Part shown: piece after piece, positions 20,122 to 29,690 of the stretch
Numbering within the stretch: position 1 is the first letter of the stretch
Layout: each line of letters opens with the position of its first letter
NCBI GenBank assembly: GCA_000383115.1
Contig: KB910577.1
Location: 1 to 64,000 of the forward strand
From: an alpha proteobacterium SCGC AAA015-N04
Lineage (GTDB): Bacteria > Pseudomonadota > Alphaproteobacteria > Puniceispirillales > Marisalimonadaceae
Direction of reading: 5' to 3'
Length of the DNA: 64,000 nt
The notes under the pieces: model-generated
What the model was told of the DNA's origin: nothing
The model's database searches: none
What the model saw: the letters and a program-made list of their open reading frames with translations, nothing else
Position numbers and translations under genes: made by a program

Positions 20122-20766
20122 CTAATTTTTATTATCCTCATCTTCATTCTTTATATTTTGTTCTTTTGAATCACTATTGTTATTTTGTATGACTTTTGGA
20201 TCTAATTCTTTCTTATCAAATCTCTTGGAATCTTTTTGAGCTCGTTCAGATCTTATATCACTACTTGTTGTTTCAGTTGTTATGAGAGCTTTTCTAGTTT
20301 TGCTTTGCTCTTTTGCTTCTTCCTGTGATCTTGCAATATTAAGTTTCAATTTAAAATTAACCTCAGGGTGAAGTTTTATAGTGATGTCTTCATAAGAAAG
20401 TATTTTTAGCGCTTTATTTAAAATTACCTGATTTTTGTTGACTGTAACTCCCATCCTACTAATTTCATTAGCTATATCTTTTGCTGAAACTGATCCATAT
20501 AATTGTCCAGATTCACTTGCGGCTCTAATAATTATAATTTCTTTAAATTTTATTTTCTTTATTAAATCCTCTGCCTCTTTTCTTTTTTCAAGATTGACAC
20601 CTTCTAAATGTGCTTTTTGGTCTTCAAAATATTTTATGTTTTCTTTGGAAGCAAAAACAGCCTTGCCTTGAGGGAGTAAATAGTTTCTTGCGAAACCGGA
20701 TTTTACGGATACTAAGTCACCTATTTGTCCTAATTTTTCAACACGTTCTAACAAAATAACATTCAT
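20122..20766 (-). CDS. rplI: 50S ribosomal protein L9
   Basis: MNVILLERVEKLGQIGDLVSVKSGFARNYLLPQGKA. Confidence 0.96.
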   Translation of the reverse strand: MNVILLERVEKLGQIGDLVSVKSGFARNYLLPQGKAVFASKENIKYFEDQKAHLEGVNLEKRKEAEDLIKKIKFKEIIIIRAASESGQLYGSVSAKDIANEISRMGVTVNKNQVILNKALKILSYEDITIKLHPEVNFKLKLNIARSQEEAKEQSKTRKALITTETTSSDIRSERAQKDSKRFDKKELDPKVIQNNNSDSKEQNIKNEDEDNKN

Positions 20767-20781
20767 TTTTTTTCTCCAGAT

Positions 20782-21036
20782 TTAGCCTACTATATAGGGC
20801 ATTAAAGCTAAGAATCTTGCTCTTTTTATGGCTTTTGATAATTCTCTTTGTTTTTTTGCTGAAACAGCTGAAATTCTTGAAGGTATAATCTTTCCCCTTT
20901 CAGATACATATCTATTTAGTACCTTTATATCTTTATAATTAATTTCAGGTGTATTAGGAGCAGAAAAAGGACATGATTTTCTTCTTTTTTGGTTAGGTTT
21001 TCTTATTGCTTCTCTTTTAATGTTAAGTTGTGTCAT
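20782..21036 (-). CDS. rpsR: 30S ribosomal protein S18
   Basis: [60 protein letters not shown]. Confidence 0.97.
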   Translation of the reverse strand: MTQLNIKREAIRKPNQKRRKSCPFSAPNTPEINYKDIKVLNRYVSERGKIIPSRISAVSAKKQRELSKAIKRARFLALMPYIVG

Positions 21037-21047
21037 TTTAAAATCCT

Positions 21048-21440
21048 TTAAGGCTGTATCTCATTACTATCTGATAAATTGGTATTATCATGGGTAAATT
21101 CGTTTTTATAACGATCTTGCTTGTTATTCATAAGTGGTGAATCGTTTTCATCGATTTTATTTATGCGCATTGTTAAATATCTTATAACGTCTTCATTTAA
21201 GCCAAGCAATCTTTCATATTCAATTATAGCTTCAGATGGGCCGTCAATATTTAACATACAATAATGTCCTTTTCTATTCTTATTGATTTTATAAGCTAAA
21301 GTACGTAAACCCCAGTACTCTGTTTTTTTTATCTCACCTTTTTGTTTTTGAATTATTGAAACAAATTCTGCTACTAAAGTTTCAAATTGAGCATTGGTCA
21401 AATCTTGTCTTCCAATGATCACGCTCTCGTATAATGCCAT
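21048..21440 (-). CDS. rpsF: 30S ribosomal protein S6
   Basis: [17 protein letters not shown]..., [19 protein letters not shown]. Confidence 0.96.
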   Translation of the reverse strand: MALYESVIIGRQDLTNAQFETLVAEFVSIIQKQKGEIKKTEYWGLRTLAYKINKNRKGHYCMLNIDGPSEAIIEYERLLGLNEDVIRYLTMRINKIDENDSPLMNNKQDRYKNEFTHDNTNLSDSNEIQP

Positions 21441-21446
21441 TTAATT

Positions 21447-21506
21447 CTCCTTGTGGCTCTTTGGGTTTAACCCAGGTTAACCAGCTATTGTTACACTGGT
21501 AAGGAG
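21447..21506 (-). promoter_or_regulatory. Candidate structured 5' leader of rpsF-rpsR-rplI able to sequester the SD
   Basis: Minus strand: CUCCUU pairs with SD AAGGAG just upstream of ATG; enclosed hairpins ACCAG/CUGGU and GGGU/ACCC. Confidence 0.5.
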
Positions 21507-21619
21507 TCTATAAAATAAATAATTTATTTTATGCTAGTAATTTAATTATTTGTGGAACATAAATGTTTATAAAAAATATGCAATACAAAATTAAATATTA
21601 TTGAAAATAAGGATAAAAA

Positions 21620-22555
21620 ATGAATTTTATTGTTTTTCCAGGACAAGGATCTCAAAGGATTGGTATGGGTAAAGAATTATCAAATAATTTTAGTGAGGCA
21701 AGAGAAGTTTTTGAAGAAGTAAATGAATCCATTAACTTTAATTTGACAAAAATAATGTGGGAAGGTACTGAAAGTGAAATTGCTAGGACTTCAAATGCTC
21801 AACCTGCTTTAATGGCCTGTAGTGTTGCTGCATTTAGAGTTCTATTAAAATTAACTGAAAAAAAATTACCTGAATTAGCTGACTATATTTGTGGACATTC
21901 TCTTGGAGAATATACTGCGATGACTATTGCTGAAGTTTTTTCTTTAAAAAAATGTTCTTCATTATTGAGATTAAGGGGGCAGGCAATGCAAGAAGCAGTC
22001 CCTGAGGGTTATGGCGCTATGGCAGCATTTATTGGAGTTGATGTAAAAACTACTAACGAAATTTTGAGGCAGGTAGAAGATTATGGAATTTGTGACATCG
22101 GAAATGACAATTCAGAAGGTCAAGTTGTGATAAGTGGTGAATTATTAGCGGTTGAAAAGGCAATAGAATTATCAAAAAAATATGGAGTAAAGCGAGCTGT
22201 AAAACTTTCAGTAAGCGCTCCATTTCACTGTAGACTTATGAAACCCGCACAAGAAAAAATGCGAGAAGCGTTCAAAACGACAGATTTCAAATCTCCAAAA
22301 ATACCTATTGTTTCTAATATTACAGCTTCTCCTGAAACTAATATTAATAAATTAAGGAGTAATTTAATAGACCAGGTTGTGGGTACTGTAAGGTGGCGAG
22401 AAACTATGAAATTTGCTAATAAAATGGGAACAAAAAAAATAATTGAGTTAGGAAGTGGAAAAGTTCTTACTGGAATTGCAAAAAGAATGGTAGAAAATGT
22501 TGAAACTATAAATATTGAAAAGCCAGATGATTATGATAATTTTTTAAATAGTTAG
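21620..22555 (+). CDS. fabD: Malonyl CoA-acyl carrier protein transacylase
   Basis: FPGQGSQ, CGHSLGEYTA. Confidence 0.96.
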   Translation: MNFIVFPGQGSQRIGMGKELSNNFSEAREVFEEVNESINFNLTKIMWEGTESEIARTSNAQPALMACSVAAFRVLLKLTEKKLPELADYICGHSLGEYTAMTIAEVFSLKKCSSLLRLRGQAMQEAVPEGYGAMAAFIGVDVKTTNEILRQVEDYGICDIGNDNSEGQVVISGELLAVEKAIELSKKYGVKRAVKLSVSAPFHCRLMKPAQEKMREAFKTTDFKSPKIPIVSNITASPETNINKLRSNLIDQVVGTVRWRETMKFANKMGTKKIIELGSGKVLTGIAKRMVENVETINIEKPDDYDNFLNS

Positions 22556-22564
22556 GAAGAAATA

Positions 22565-23302
22565 ATGTTTGATTTGACAAATAAAGTCGCTTTAATTACG
22601 GGGGCTACTGGGGGTATTGGTAGTTCAATTGCTAAAAAAATGAAATCAAGAGGGGCAAAACTAGTTTTATCTGGTACAAAAAAAGAAATTCTTAAAAATT
22701 TGAAGACAGAATTAGGTGAGGAAGTTGAATTTATAGTTACAAATTTAGCTAATAAAGATGATATAACTTCTTTAGCAAAAAAAGCTGAAGAGTATTTTGG
22801 ATCAATCGATATTTTAATAAATAATGCTGGAATCACTGCTGATAATCTTATTTTAAGAATGAAAGATGAAGATTGGGAAAAAGTAATTAATATTAATCTA
22901 ACCGCCTCAATGAAGCTTACAAAAGAGGTTGTAAGAGGAATGTTGAAAAGAAAATTTGGAAGAATTATATTTATTAGCTCAATAGTAGGTTACACTGGAA
23001 ATCCAGGTCAAAGTAATTATGCTGCTTCAAAATCTGGACTTGTAGGTTTAACTAAAAGTATTGCTTCAGAGGTAGCAAGTAGAGGCATAACTTGTAATTT
23101 GATAGCGCCAGGTTTTATATCTACTCCTATGACAGATAAACTTACAGATGAACAAAAATCTAAAATAATTAAAAATATACCAATTAATCGACTAGGAAAT
23201 ACAGATGATATTTCTTACGGATGTTTATATTTATCAAGTGATGAAGCTAGCTTTGTTACTGGGACCACTCTTCATATAAATGGTGGTATGGGAATGATTT
23301 AG
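22565..23302 (+). CDS. fabG: 3-oxoacyl-ACP reductase
   Basis: TGATGGIGSSIA, NNAGIT, YAASKSGLVG; fab cluster. Confidence 0.95.
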   Translation: MFDLTNKVALITGATGGIGSSIAKKMKSRGAKLVLSGTKKEILKNLKTELGEEVEFIVTNLANKDDITSLAKKAEEYFGSIDILINNAGITADNLILRMKDEDWEKVININLTASMKLTKEVVRGMLKRKFGRIIFISSIVGYTGNPGQSNYAASKSGLVGLTKSIASEVASRGITCNLIAPGFISTPMTDKLTDEQKSKIIKNIPINRLGNTDDISYGCLYLSSDEASFVTGTTLHINGGMGMI

Positions 23303-23360
23303 TTTTTTTTTTCATTTGTTGATTATGTACTTGGCATATTAATATATTTATGTTACTCGA

Positions 23361-23394
23361 AATTAAATATTTTGCTATTATAAAATATTTAATT
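23361..23394. repeat. Perfect 13-bp inverted repeat upstream of acpP
   Basis: aattaaatatttt-gctattat-aaaatatttaatt. Confidence 0.6.
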
Positions 23395-23423
23395 TATGGG
23401 ATTTAATTTAAGGGGCATTAACA

Positions 23424-23657
23424 ATGAGTGACATAGCTGGTAGAGTAACAAAAATCGTAGTTGAGCATTTAGGGGTAGAAGAATCTAAGGTTGTAGACAC
23501 AGCAAGTTTTATTGATGATTTAGGAGCAGATAGTTTAGATACCGTAGAGTTAGTAATGGCCTTCGAAGAGGAATTTGAATGTGAAATCCCTGACGATGCT
23601 GCTGAAAAGATCCAAACAGTTAAAGACGCGATAGATTTTATCACCTCAAACAGCTAG
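23424..23657 (+). CDS. acpP: Acyl carrier protein
   Basis: [21 protein letters not shown] phosphopantetheine site. Confidence 0.97.
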   Translation: MSDIAGRVTKIVVEHLGVEESKVVDTASFIDDLGADSLDTVELVMAFEEEFECEIPDDAAEKIQTVKDAIDFITSNS

Positions 23658-23690
23658 TATTGCATACTCATTAATAATTGGGAGTCGTCT

Positions 23691-24959
23691 ATGCGTCGTG
23701 TGGTTGTAACAGGTTTAGGCATGTTAACACCATTAGGTAATGGAGTAGATTTAAACTGGAAAAGATTGGTGTCAGGAAAAGTTGGTATCAAAAAAATTAC
23801 CAGCTTTGACGTATCTGACATACCTTGTCAAATCGCTGGACAAGTCCCATCCAAAAAAGAGGACCCTAAAGCAGGATTAGATTTAGATGAATGGATAGAG
23901 CCTCGTGAACAAAAACGTATAGATCGTTTCATATCCTATGGAATCATATCTGCTATGCAAGCTGTTGAAGACTCAGGTTGGCAACCTCAAACTGAAAAAG
24001 AAAAGTGTAGAACAGGCGTAATACTCGGTTCGGGTATTGGTGGATTAGAGACAATTTCTAACACAGCTGATCTAATAAGTACAAAAGGTCCAAGAAGAGT
24101 TAGTCCTTTTTTTATTCCTTCTGCTTTAATAAATCTGCTATCAGGTCAAGTAAGTATTAAATATGGCTTTAAGGGGCCAAACCATTCTGTAGTTACCGCC
24201 TGTTCTACAGGTGCACATTCTATTGGAGATGCTTCTAGAATTATCAGGTATGGTGATGCAGATGTAATGGTTGCTGGTGGAGCAGAAGCGGCTTGTTGTA
24301 GAATAGGAATGGCTGGTTTTGCTGCTGCTAGAGCACTTAGTACTAATTTTAATAATGACCCAACATTAAGCTCTCGTCCTTGGGATATAAAAAGAGATGG
24401 TTTCGTTATGGGTGAAGGTGCCGGTGTATTAATATTAGAGGAAAGAGAACATGCATTGTCTAGGGGTGCTAAAATTTATGCTGAAATAAAAGGTTATGGA
24501 ATGTCTGGTGATGCTCATCATATAACTGCTCCTCCCGAGGGTGGTGATGGTGGATATAGAGCCATGAAAGCAGCCTTAAATGATTCTAATTTAAATGCGT
24601 CTGATATTGATTACATCAATGCACATGGTACATCCACTCCTCTAGGTGATCTAATAGAGCTGAAAGCTATTAGAAAATTGATGGATGACAATTTAGATAA
24701 TATAAGTATTAGCTCTACGAAATCTGCTACTGGTCATCTTTTAGGTGCCGCTGGAGCAATTGAGGCAATTTATTCTATTCTATCTATTATAAACCAGACT
24801 ATTCCACCGACTAACAATTTAGTAAATCCCGATCCAGAGACTAAAGGGTTTGATTTAGTACCTGTTAATGCCAAAAGTAAACCCATTAATTATGTTTTAT
24901 CAAACTCATTTGGATTTGGTGGTACTAATGCAAGTTTACTTATCGGCAGTGTAGATTGA
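23691..24959 (+). CDS. fabF: 3-oxoacyl-ACP synthase II
   Basis: VVTGLGMLTPLG, VTACSTGAHSIGDA, INAHGTSTPLGD. Confidence 0.96.
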   Translation: MRRVVVTGLGMLTPLGNGVDLNWKRLVSGKVGIKKITSFDVSDIPCQIAGQVPSKKEDPKAGLDLDEWIEPREQKRIDRFISYGIISAMQAVEDSGWQPQTEKEKCRTGVILGSGIGGLETISNTADLISTKGPRRVSPFFIPSALINLLSGQVSIKYGFKGPNHSVVTACSTGAHSIGDASRIIRYGDADVMVAGGAEAACCRIGMAGFAAARALSTNFNNDPTLSSRPWDIKRDGFVMGEGAGVLILEEREHALSRGAKIYAEIKGYGMSGDAHHITAPPEGGDGGYRAMKAALNDSNLNASDIDYINAHGTSTPLGDLIELKAIRKLMDDNLDNISISSTKSATGHLLGAAGAIEAIYSILSIINQTIPPTNNLVNPDPETKGFDLVPVNAKSKPINYVLSNSFGFGGTNASLLIGSVD

Positions 24960-25906
24960 GACCAAAATATAAGATTTATTTAGTTTTAATTGTATTACAA
25001 ATAATAGTAAGCCTCCTTTATTTTAAAAAAATTAAGTCAGAAAAATATGCTGAAATTGATACATACATTTTGTTAAAAAAAAATGTTACCCAAAAGCAAA
25101 TTTTAAAAACTCTTGAAGAAATTAATATAAAAATTTCATATTTAAGTTGGAGGATTGTTGCATTTACCCACCAAAAAAAATTTATTCCAAAAGCTGGAGA
25201 ATATTTAATTCCTAATAATTCTTCAATCTATGACATTCAAAAACTTTTTCATAATGGAAAAACAATCACTAGAACTTTTACCTTGATTGAAGGAACGACG
25301 GCTAAAATTTTAAAAAATAAGTTAATTAGAAATAAGTACTTATCTGGGAAGGTGCCTGTTTTATTTGAAGGTATTTATAAACCAAACACCTATTATTTTA
25401 AATATGGGTATCCAAGAAAAAAACTTTTGGAACAAATGAAAGCTGCACAAGATAAACATTTAGAAACTATTTTGAAAAGTATTCCAAAAGATTTTACATT
25501 AAAAAATAAGTATGATTTATTAACACTCGCTTCAATTATTCAATCTGAAGCTAAAGACTTTAAAGACAGTCAATTAGTAGCAAGCGTTTTGATTAACAGA
25601 CTGAATAAAAACATGAAATTGCAAACAGATGCTACATTAGCTTATGGGTTAAAAATAAATGGAAAAAAACTTACCAAGAAAATGTTACAATCTCCTAATC
25701 CTTATAACACCTATATTTTTAGAGGTCTGCCACCTACACCTATTTCATATCCAGGCAATAATGCATTGAATGCTCTTAAAAATTTTAAAAAAACAAACTT
25801 TCTGTATTTTGTTTCTGATGGAAAAGGAGGTCATAGATTTTCTGAAACATACCTCGAGCATAAAAAAAACATTAATTTATGGATAAAAAGTATTAAGAAA
25901 GAATGA
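24956..25906 (+). CDS. mltG: Endolytic transglycosylase MltG
   Basis: LASIIQSEA, LQTDATLAYGL, YNTYIFRGLPPTPISYPG; TTG start overlapping the fabF stop. Confidence 0.92.
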   Translation: MRPKYKIYLVLIVLQIIVSLLYFKKIKSEKYAEIDTYILLKKNVTQKQILKTLEEINIKISYLSWRIVAFTHQKKFIPKAGEYLIPNNSSIYDIQKLFHNGKTITRTFTLIEGTTAKILKNKLIRNKYLSGKVPVLFEGIYKPNTYYFKYGYPRKKLLEQMKAAQDKHLETILKSIPKDFTLKNKYDLLTLASIIQSEAKDFKDSQLVASVLINRLNKNMKLQTDATLAYGLKINGKKLTKKMLQSPNPYNTYIFRGLPPTPISYPGNNALNALKNFKKTNFLYFVSDGKGGHRFSETYLEHKKNINLWIKSIKKE

Positions 25907-25911
25907 AATAA

Positions 25912-26535
25912 ATGATTAACGATGATCGTAAAGGATTAGTTTTAGTTATATCGTCTCCTTCTGGAGCAGGTAAAACAACTATTTGCAAAAAATTAATTAA
26001 TGAAGTGCAAGGTGTGAAATTATCCATATCAGTAACTACTAGAAAAAAAAGAAATAATGAAATTGATGGAAAAGATTATTTTTTCAAAAATAGTATAGAA
26101 TTTTCTAAAATGTCAAAAAATAATGAATTTTTAGAAACCGCAAATGTTTTTGGTTTTTCATATGGAACCTTAAAGAAACAGGTTTTGTCTGATATACAAA
26201 AGGGAATGGACGTTATTTTAGATATAGATTGGCAAGGGACTAGACAAATTGAAAAACATATACCAAATGATATCGTGAAAGTGTTTATTTTGCCTCCTTC
26301 AATTAATGAATTAGAAAATAGATTGGGAAAAAGAGCAAGTGAAGACAAAGAAAATTTTAAAAAAAGAATGTCTGAAGCAAGAAAAGAAATTAGTCATTAT
26401 GATGAATATGATTTTGTTGTAATTAATGACGATATTGAACAAGCATTTAATAGTGTCAAAACTATACTATTTTCAGAAAGACTTAAAAGATCTAGGAATT
26501 TTGGTTTAGAAAAAATTATAAAAAATTATTTATGA
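25912..26535 (+). CDS. gmk: Guanylate kinase
   Basis: SSPSGAGKTTICKKL, SVTTRKKRNNEIDGKDYFF. Confidence 0.95.
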   Translation: MINDDRKGLVLVISSPSGAGKTTICKKLINEVQGVKLSISVTTRKKRNNEIDGKDYFFKNSIEFSKMSKNNEFLETANVFGFSYGTLKKQVLSDIQKGMDVILDIDWQGTRQIEKHIPNDIVKVFILPPSINELENRLGKRASEDKENFKKRMSEARKEISHYDEYDFVVINDDIEQAFNSVKTILFSERLKRSRNFGLEKIIKNYL

Positions 26536-26539
26536 AATT

Positions 26540-27367
26540 TTAGCTTTCGAAGGCTTTTTCAGCTATTCTGCAAAAATCTACAATAGATAATTCTTCAGGT
26601 CTTAAATTTGCAGAAATATCTAACTCGTCTAAAAATTTTTTACCCCCCAATTGATTTAAACTACTTTTAAGCATTTTGCGTTTTTGACTAAAAGCCATTT
26701 TGGTAATTTTTTCTAATGCGTCAAAAGAAACATTATATAAGGGTTTTGGTAAAGGTCTTAATTGTATTACAGTAGACTTCACTTTAGGAGAAGGGAAAAA
26801 AGCAGAATTTGGGACATCGAATAATTTACTACTTTTTGTTAACCAGTTAGTTAAAATGGAAAGTCTTCCAAAATGTTTTGATCCTTGTTTTGCTAAAATT
26901 CTGTCAGCAACTTCTTTTTGAAACATCAAAGTAAGACACTCAAAATTATTAATATATTTCAACCATAAAGTTAACATTTTAGTGCTTACATTGTATGGTA
27001 AGTTAGATATTACTTGTCTTGGTACACTTCCTAACTTCCATATTGGATAATCTAATGCATCTCCTGTAATTATTCTTAATTTATTTGGATAAACTGACTC
27101 AAGATCAGTTAACATAATTTTGGATTGTATATCTTTATCGATTGCAAAAAGTTTTTGAGGATTTCTCTGTAAAATTGATCTAGTTAAGCTACCAGGGCCA
27201 GGACCAATTTCAATAATAGTTTTTTTCGTTGGCTCAGAGTATTTAGCTATTTTATTGGCAATATTATTGTCTAGTAAGAAATTTTGACCTAAAGATTTAT
27301 GAATTTTAATATTATATCTCTTCAACATCTGTTTTATTGTTGGAAGTTTTATTTCTTTATTTTGCAT
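26540..27367 (-). CDS. rsmA: 16S rRNA dimethyladenosine transferase
   Basis: SLGQNFLLD, EIGPGPGSLT, ISNLPYNVST. Confidence 0.95.
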   Translation of the reverse strand: MQNKEIKLPTIKQMLKRYNIKIHKSLGQNFLLDNNIANKIAKYSEPTKKTIIEIGPGPGSLTRSILQRNPQKLFAIDKDIQSKIMLTDLESVYPNKLRIITGDALDYPIWKLGSVPRQVISNLPYNVSTKMLTLWLKYINNFECLTLMFQKEVADRILAKQGSKHFGRLSILTNWLTKSSKLFDVPNSAFFPSPKVKSTVIQLRPLPKPLYNVSFDALEKITKMAFSQKRKMLKSSLNQLGGKKFLDELDISANLRPEELSIVDFCRIAEKAFES

Positions 27368-28373
27368 TATCTCTATTTTTACTCATCAAATATGCAAGGT
27401 TAATGGCAGAGATAAGACTTTGTGGGTTAGCTATGTTTTTAACTGCTATATCGTAACCAGTGCCGTGATCTGGAGAAGTCCTTATGAAATCTAAACCTAA
27501 TGTTACATTTACACTATTAAAAAAATCAAGAGTTTTGATAGGGATTAATGCTTGATCATGATACATGCATATTGCAACATCATAATTTTTTCTTTTCTCT
27601 AAACAAAAAGCTGTATCAGCTGATACTGGACCAGAAACAATAATAGATTGTTTTTTAGTAAATGTATTTATTGCTGGCAAAATGATTTTTTTTTCCTCTA
27701 TTCCAATGGTTCCATCCTCTCCTGCGTGTGGATTTAAACCAGTTACTATTATACGAGGATTATCAATTGCAAAAAATTTTTTAAGATATTCATTAGCTAT
27801 TTTTACAGTTTTAATAATCATTTCTTTTGAAATTAACATTGAAACTTTTTTGAGAGGAACATGAATTGTCAGAGGTATAGTTTTAAGATTCTTTCCTACT
27901 AGCATCATTACAGGATATTTTCTATTTAAAGATAATGAAGCTAAGTATTCAGTATGGCCTTTGAACTTAAATCCTGACTTATACATTATTTTTTTATTTA
28001 TTGGGTTAGTTACAATTCCTGAAGCTATACTGTTTTTTTGTATCTCGACAGCTTTGAAAATAGAATTTTTTATAAAATTTGAATTCTTAACATCAGGTTG
28101 GCCTAAAATAATTTTGTTTGAGAGTCTAATTGGAATTACATTAAAATAATTTTTTTTGAAGTCTTTAAAATTACAAATATCTTTAATTTCATTAATTTCA
28201 AATTTATATCTATATTTTTTTTTCTGACTTTCTAAAATTTCTGGATCAGTTATTAAAATTGGGAAAACTTCTTCATTTAAATTAGATGATAAAAGTGATT
28301 TAATAGTTATTTCTGTTGCAATACTGGCGGGATCACCAGAAGTGATTAGAATAATTTTTTTTGTTGATTGCAT
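27357..28373 (-). CDS. pdxA: 4-hydroxythreonine-4-phosphate dehydrogenase
   Basis: TSGDPASIATEI, GHTEYLA, YHDQALIPIKTLDF, LGLDFIRTSPDHGTGYDIA. Confidence 0.94.
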   Translation of the reverse strand: MQSTKKIILITSGDPASIATEITIKSLLSSNLNEEVFPILITDPEILESQKKKYRYKFEINEIKDICNFKDFKKNYFNVIPIRLSNKIILGQPDVKNSNFIKNSIFKAVEIQKNSIASGIVTNPINKKIMYKSGFKFKGHTEYLASLSLNRKYPVMMLVGKNLKTIPLTIHVPLKKVSMLISKEMIIKTVKIANEYLKKFFAIDNPRIIVTGLNPHAGEDGTIGIEEKKIILPAINTFTKKQSIIVSGPVSADTAFCLEKRKNYDVAICMYHDQALIPIKTLDFFNSVNVTLGLDFIRTSPDHGTGYDIAVKNIANPQSLISAINLAYLMSKNRDNAK

Positions 28374-28379
28374 TTTTAA

Positions 28380-29690
28380 TTAAATTTTATCTAAGTTATT
28401 GATGTGAATAATGTTGGCTTCTTTTTTTAATTTTTTTAATAGTTTATCACTAAATATTAAGAATTGTTTATCTAGTATTTGTTTTCGGATTTGTTTTACG
28501 TTATCTCTTATTTTTTTAATCCTTTTATCACAAATTATATATGCATATCCATCATTACCATTAAACAAAGGCTTGCTTATTTCATATAAGTTTTTATTTT
28601 CAGTTAGTTTTTTTATTGAAGGGCTTAGGTCTGCAATACGAGATTTTATTATTTTTAATCTGAGATTTAGCACATTCTGTGAACTAATTTTTTTGAGATT
28701 ATCACAACTTTTTTTGTTGTCTAGTAGGGAAAGTAAAACCTTTTTTGTATTTTCATAAACAATATTCTTTTTTTGAAAATTGATTTTAAAATTAATTCTC
28801 GCAAGTAATAATTCATTTTCTAATTTACTAATTTGACCATTTGTCCTTTTAGCCAAAACTTTAATAATTCGTAATTCATTATTTAAAGGAAAACTGAAAA
28901 CATCACCTTCGTTAATAACATTATTCTTAATCTTAATTTGGTTAGGAAGCTCTTTATAGTTCTTCCATCCAATTTTTCCACTAAATTTTGCAGATCTACT
29001 TATTGAGACCTGTTTAGCTATTTCTAGAAAACTGACTCCCCTTTTTAGAGCCAAGTTAATTTGTTCTAGTAATTGAAAATTATTTTTTTTTTCAATAATT
29101 ATTTCTGCAAGATCGTAAAGATCTTCATTTTTATTCAATTTTTTATTTTTTATGATTTGTTCAATTTTTTTTTCTAGATTGTTGAGTTGCAATTTGTATT
29201 TTTTTCCCAAAACATTAGCCCATATCAATTGTCCTTGATATTTTTCTAAAATAGTAGATTTTGTTATCGATAATTTTTTTACAAACTGATCTAATTTTAA
29301 TTCAGAATTGTCATATTTTAATAAAGCTAGTTGTAGCGCTTTTTTGTAAACAATTTTATTTAGATTTTTATTTATAAGTAACCCTTCAGATTGGATTATT
29401 TTTTCTTCTATTAAAGAATTTAAGGATTGGTTATAAAATTTATGCAAATTTTTAAAATTTAAATCTTTATTCATTGAAAATGATATTAGTTTTGCTCTAT
29501 TAACCACGTCTATATTTGTAATAGGGAGTTTATTTACTGTAGTTAAGACAAAATTTTCTTGAGAATATAATTTACCAAAGAAAATAAATTGAAATAATAC
29601 AATTATTAAACTTTTAATCAAAATGTTTATTGTAATTTTAATCAATATAACTTTCCTTAAATTAAATCTTTTTTGGTTCATCAATATCAC
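28380..29690 (-). CDS. surA: SurA-like periplasmic chaperone/peptidyl-prolyl isomerase
   Basis: N-terminal signal/TM, SurA_N-like ITNIDVVNRAKLI, parvulin-like segments; between pdxA and lptG. Confidence 0.75.
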   Translation of the reverse strand: MILMNQKRFNLRKVILIKITINILIKSLIIVLFQFIFFGKLYSQENFVLTTVNKLPITNIDVVNRAKLISFSMNKDLNFKNLHKFYNQSLNSLIEEKIIQSEGLLINKNLNKIVYKKALQLALLKYDNSELKLDQFVKKLSITKSTILEKYQGQLIWANVLGKKYKLQLNNLEKKIEQIIKNKKLNKNEDLYDLAEIIIEKKNNFQLLEQINLALKRGVSFLEIAKQVSISRSAKFSGKIGWKNYKELPNQIKIKNNVINEGDVFSFPLNNELRIIKVLAKRTNGQISKLENELLLARINFKINFQKKNIVYENTKKVLLSLLDNKKSCDNLKKISSQNVLNLRLKIIKSRIADLSPSIKKLTENKNLYEISKPLFNGNDGYAYIICDKRIKKIRDNVKQIRKQILDKQFLIFSDKLLKKLKKEANIIHINNLDKI

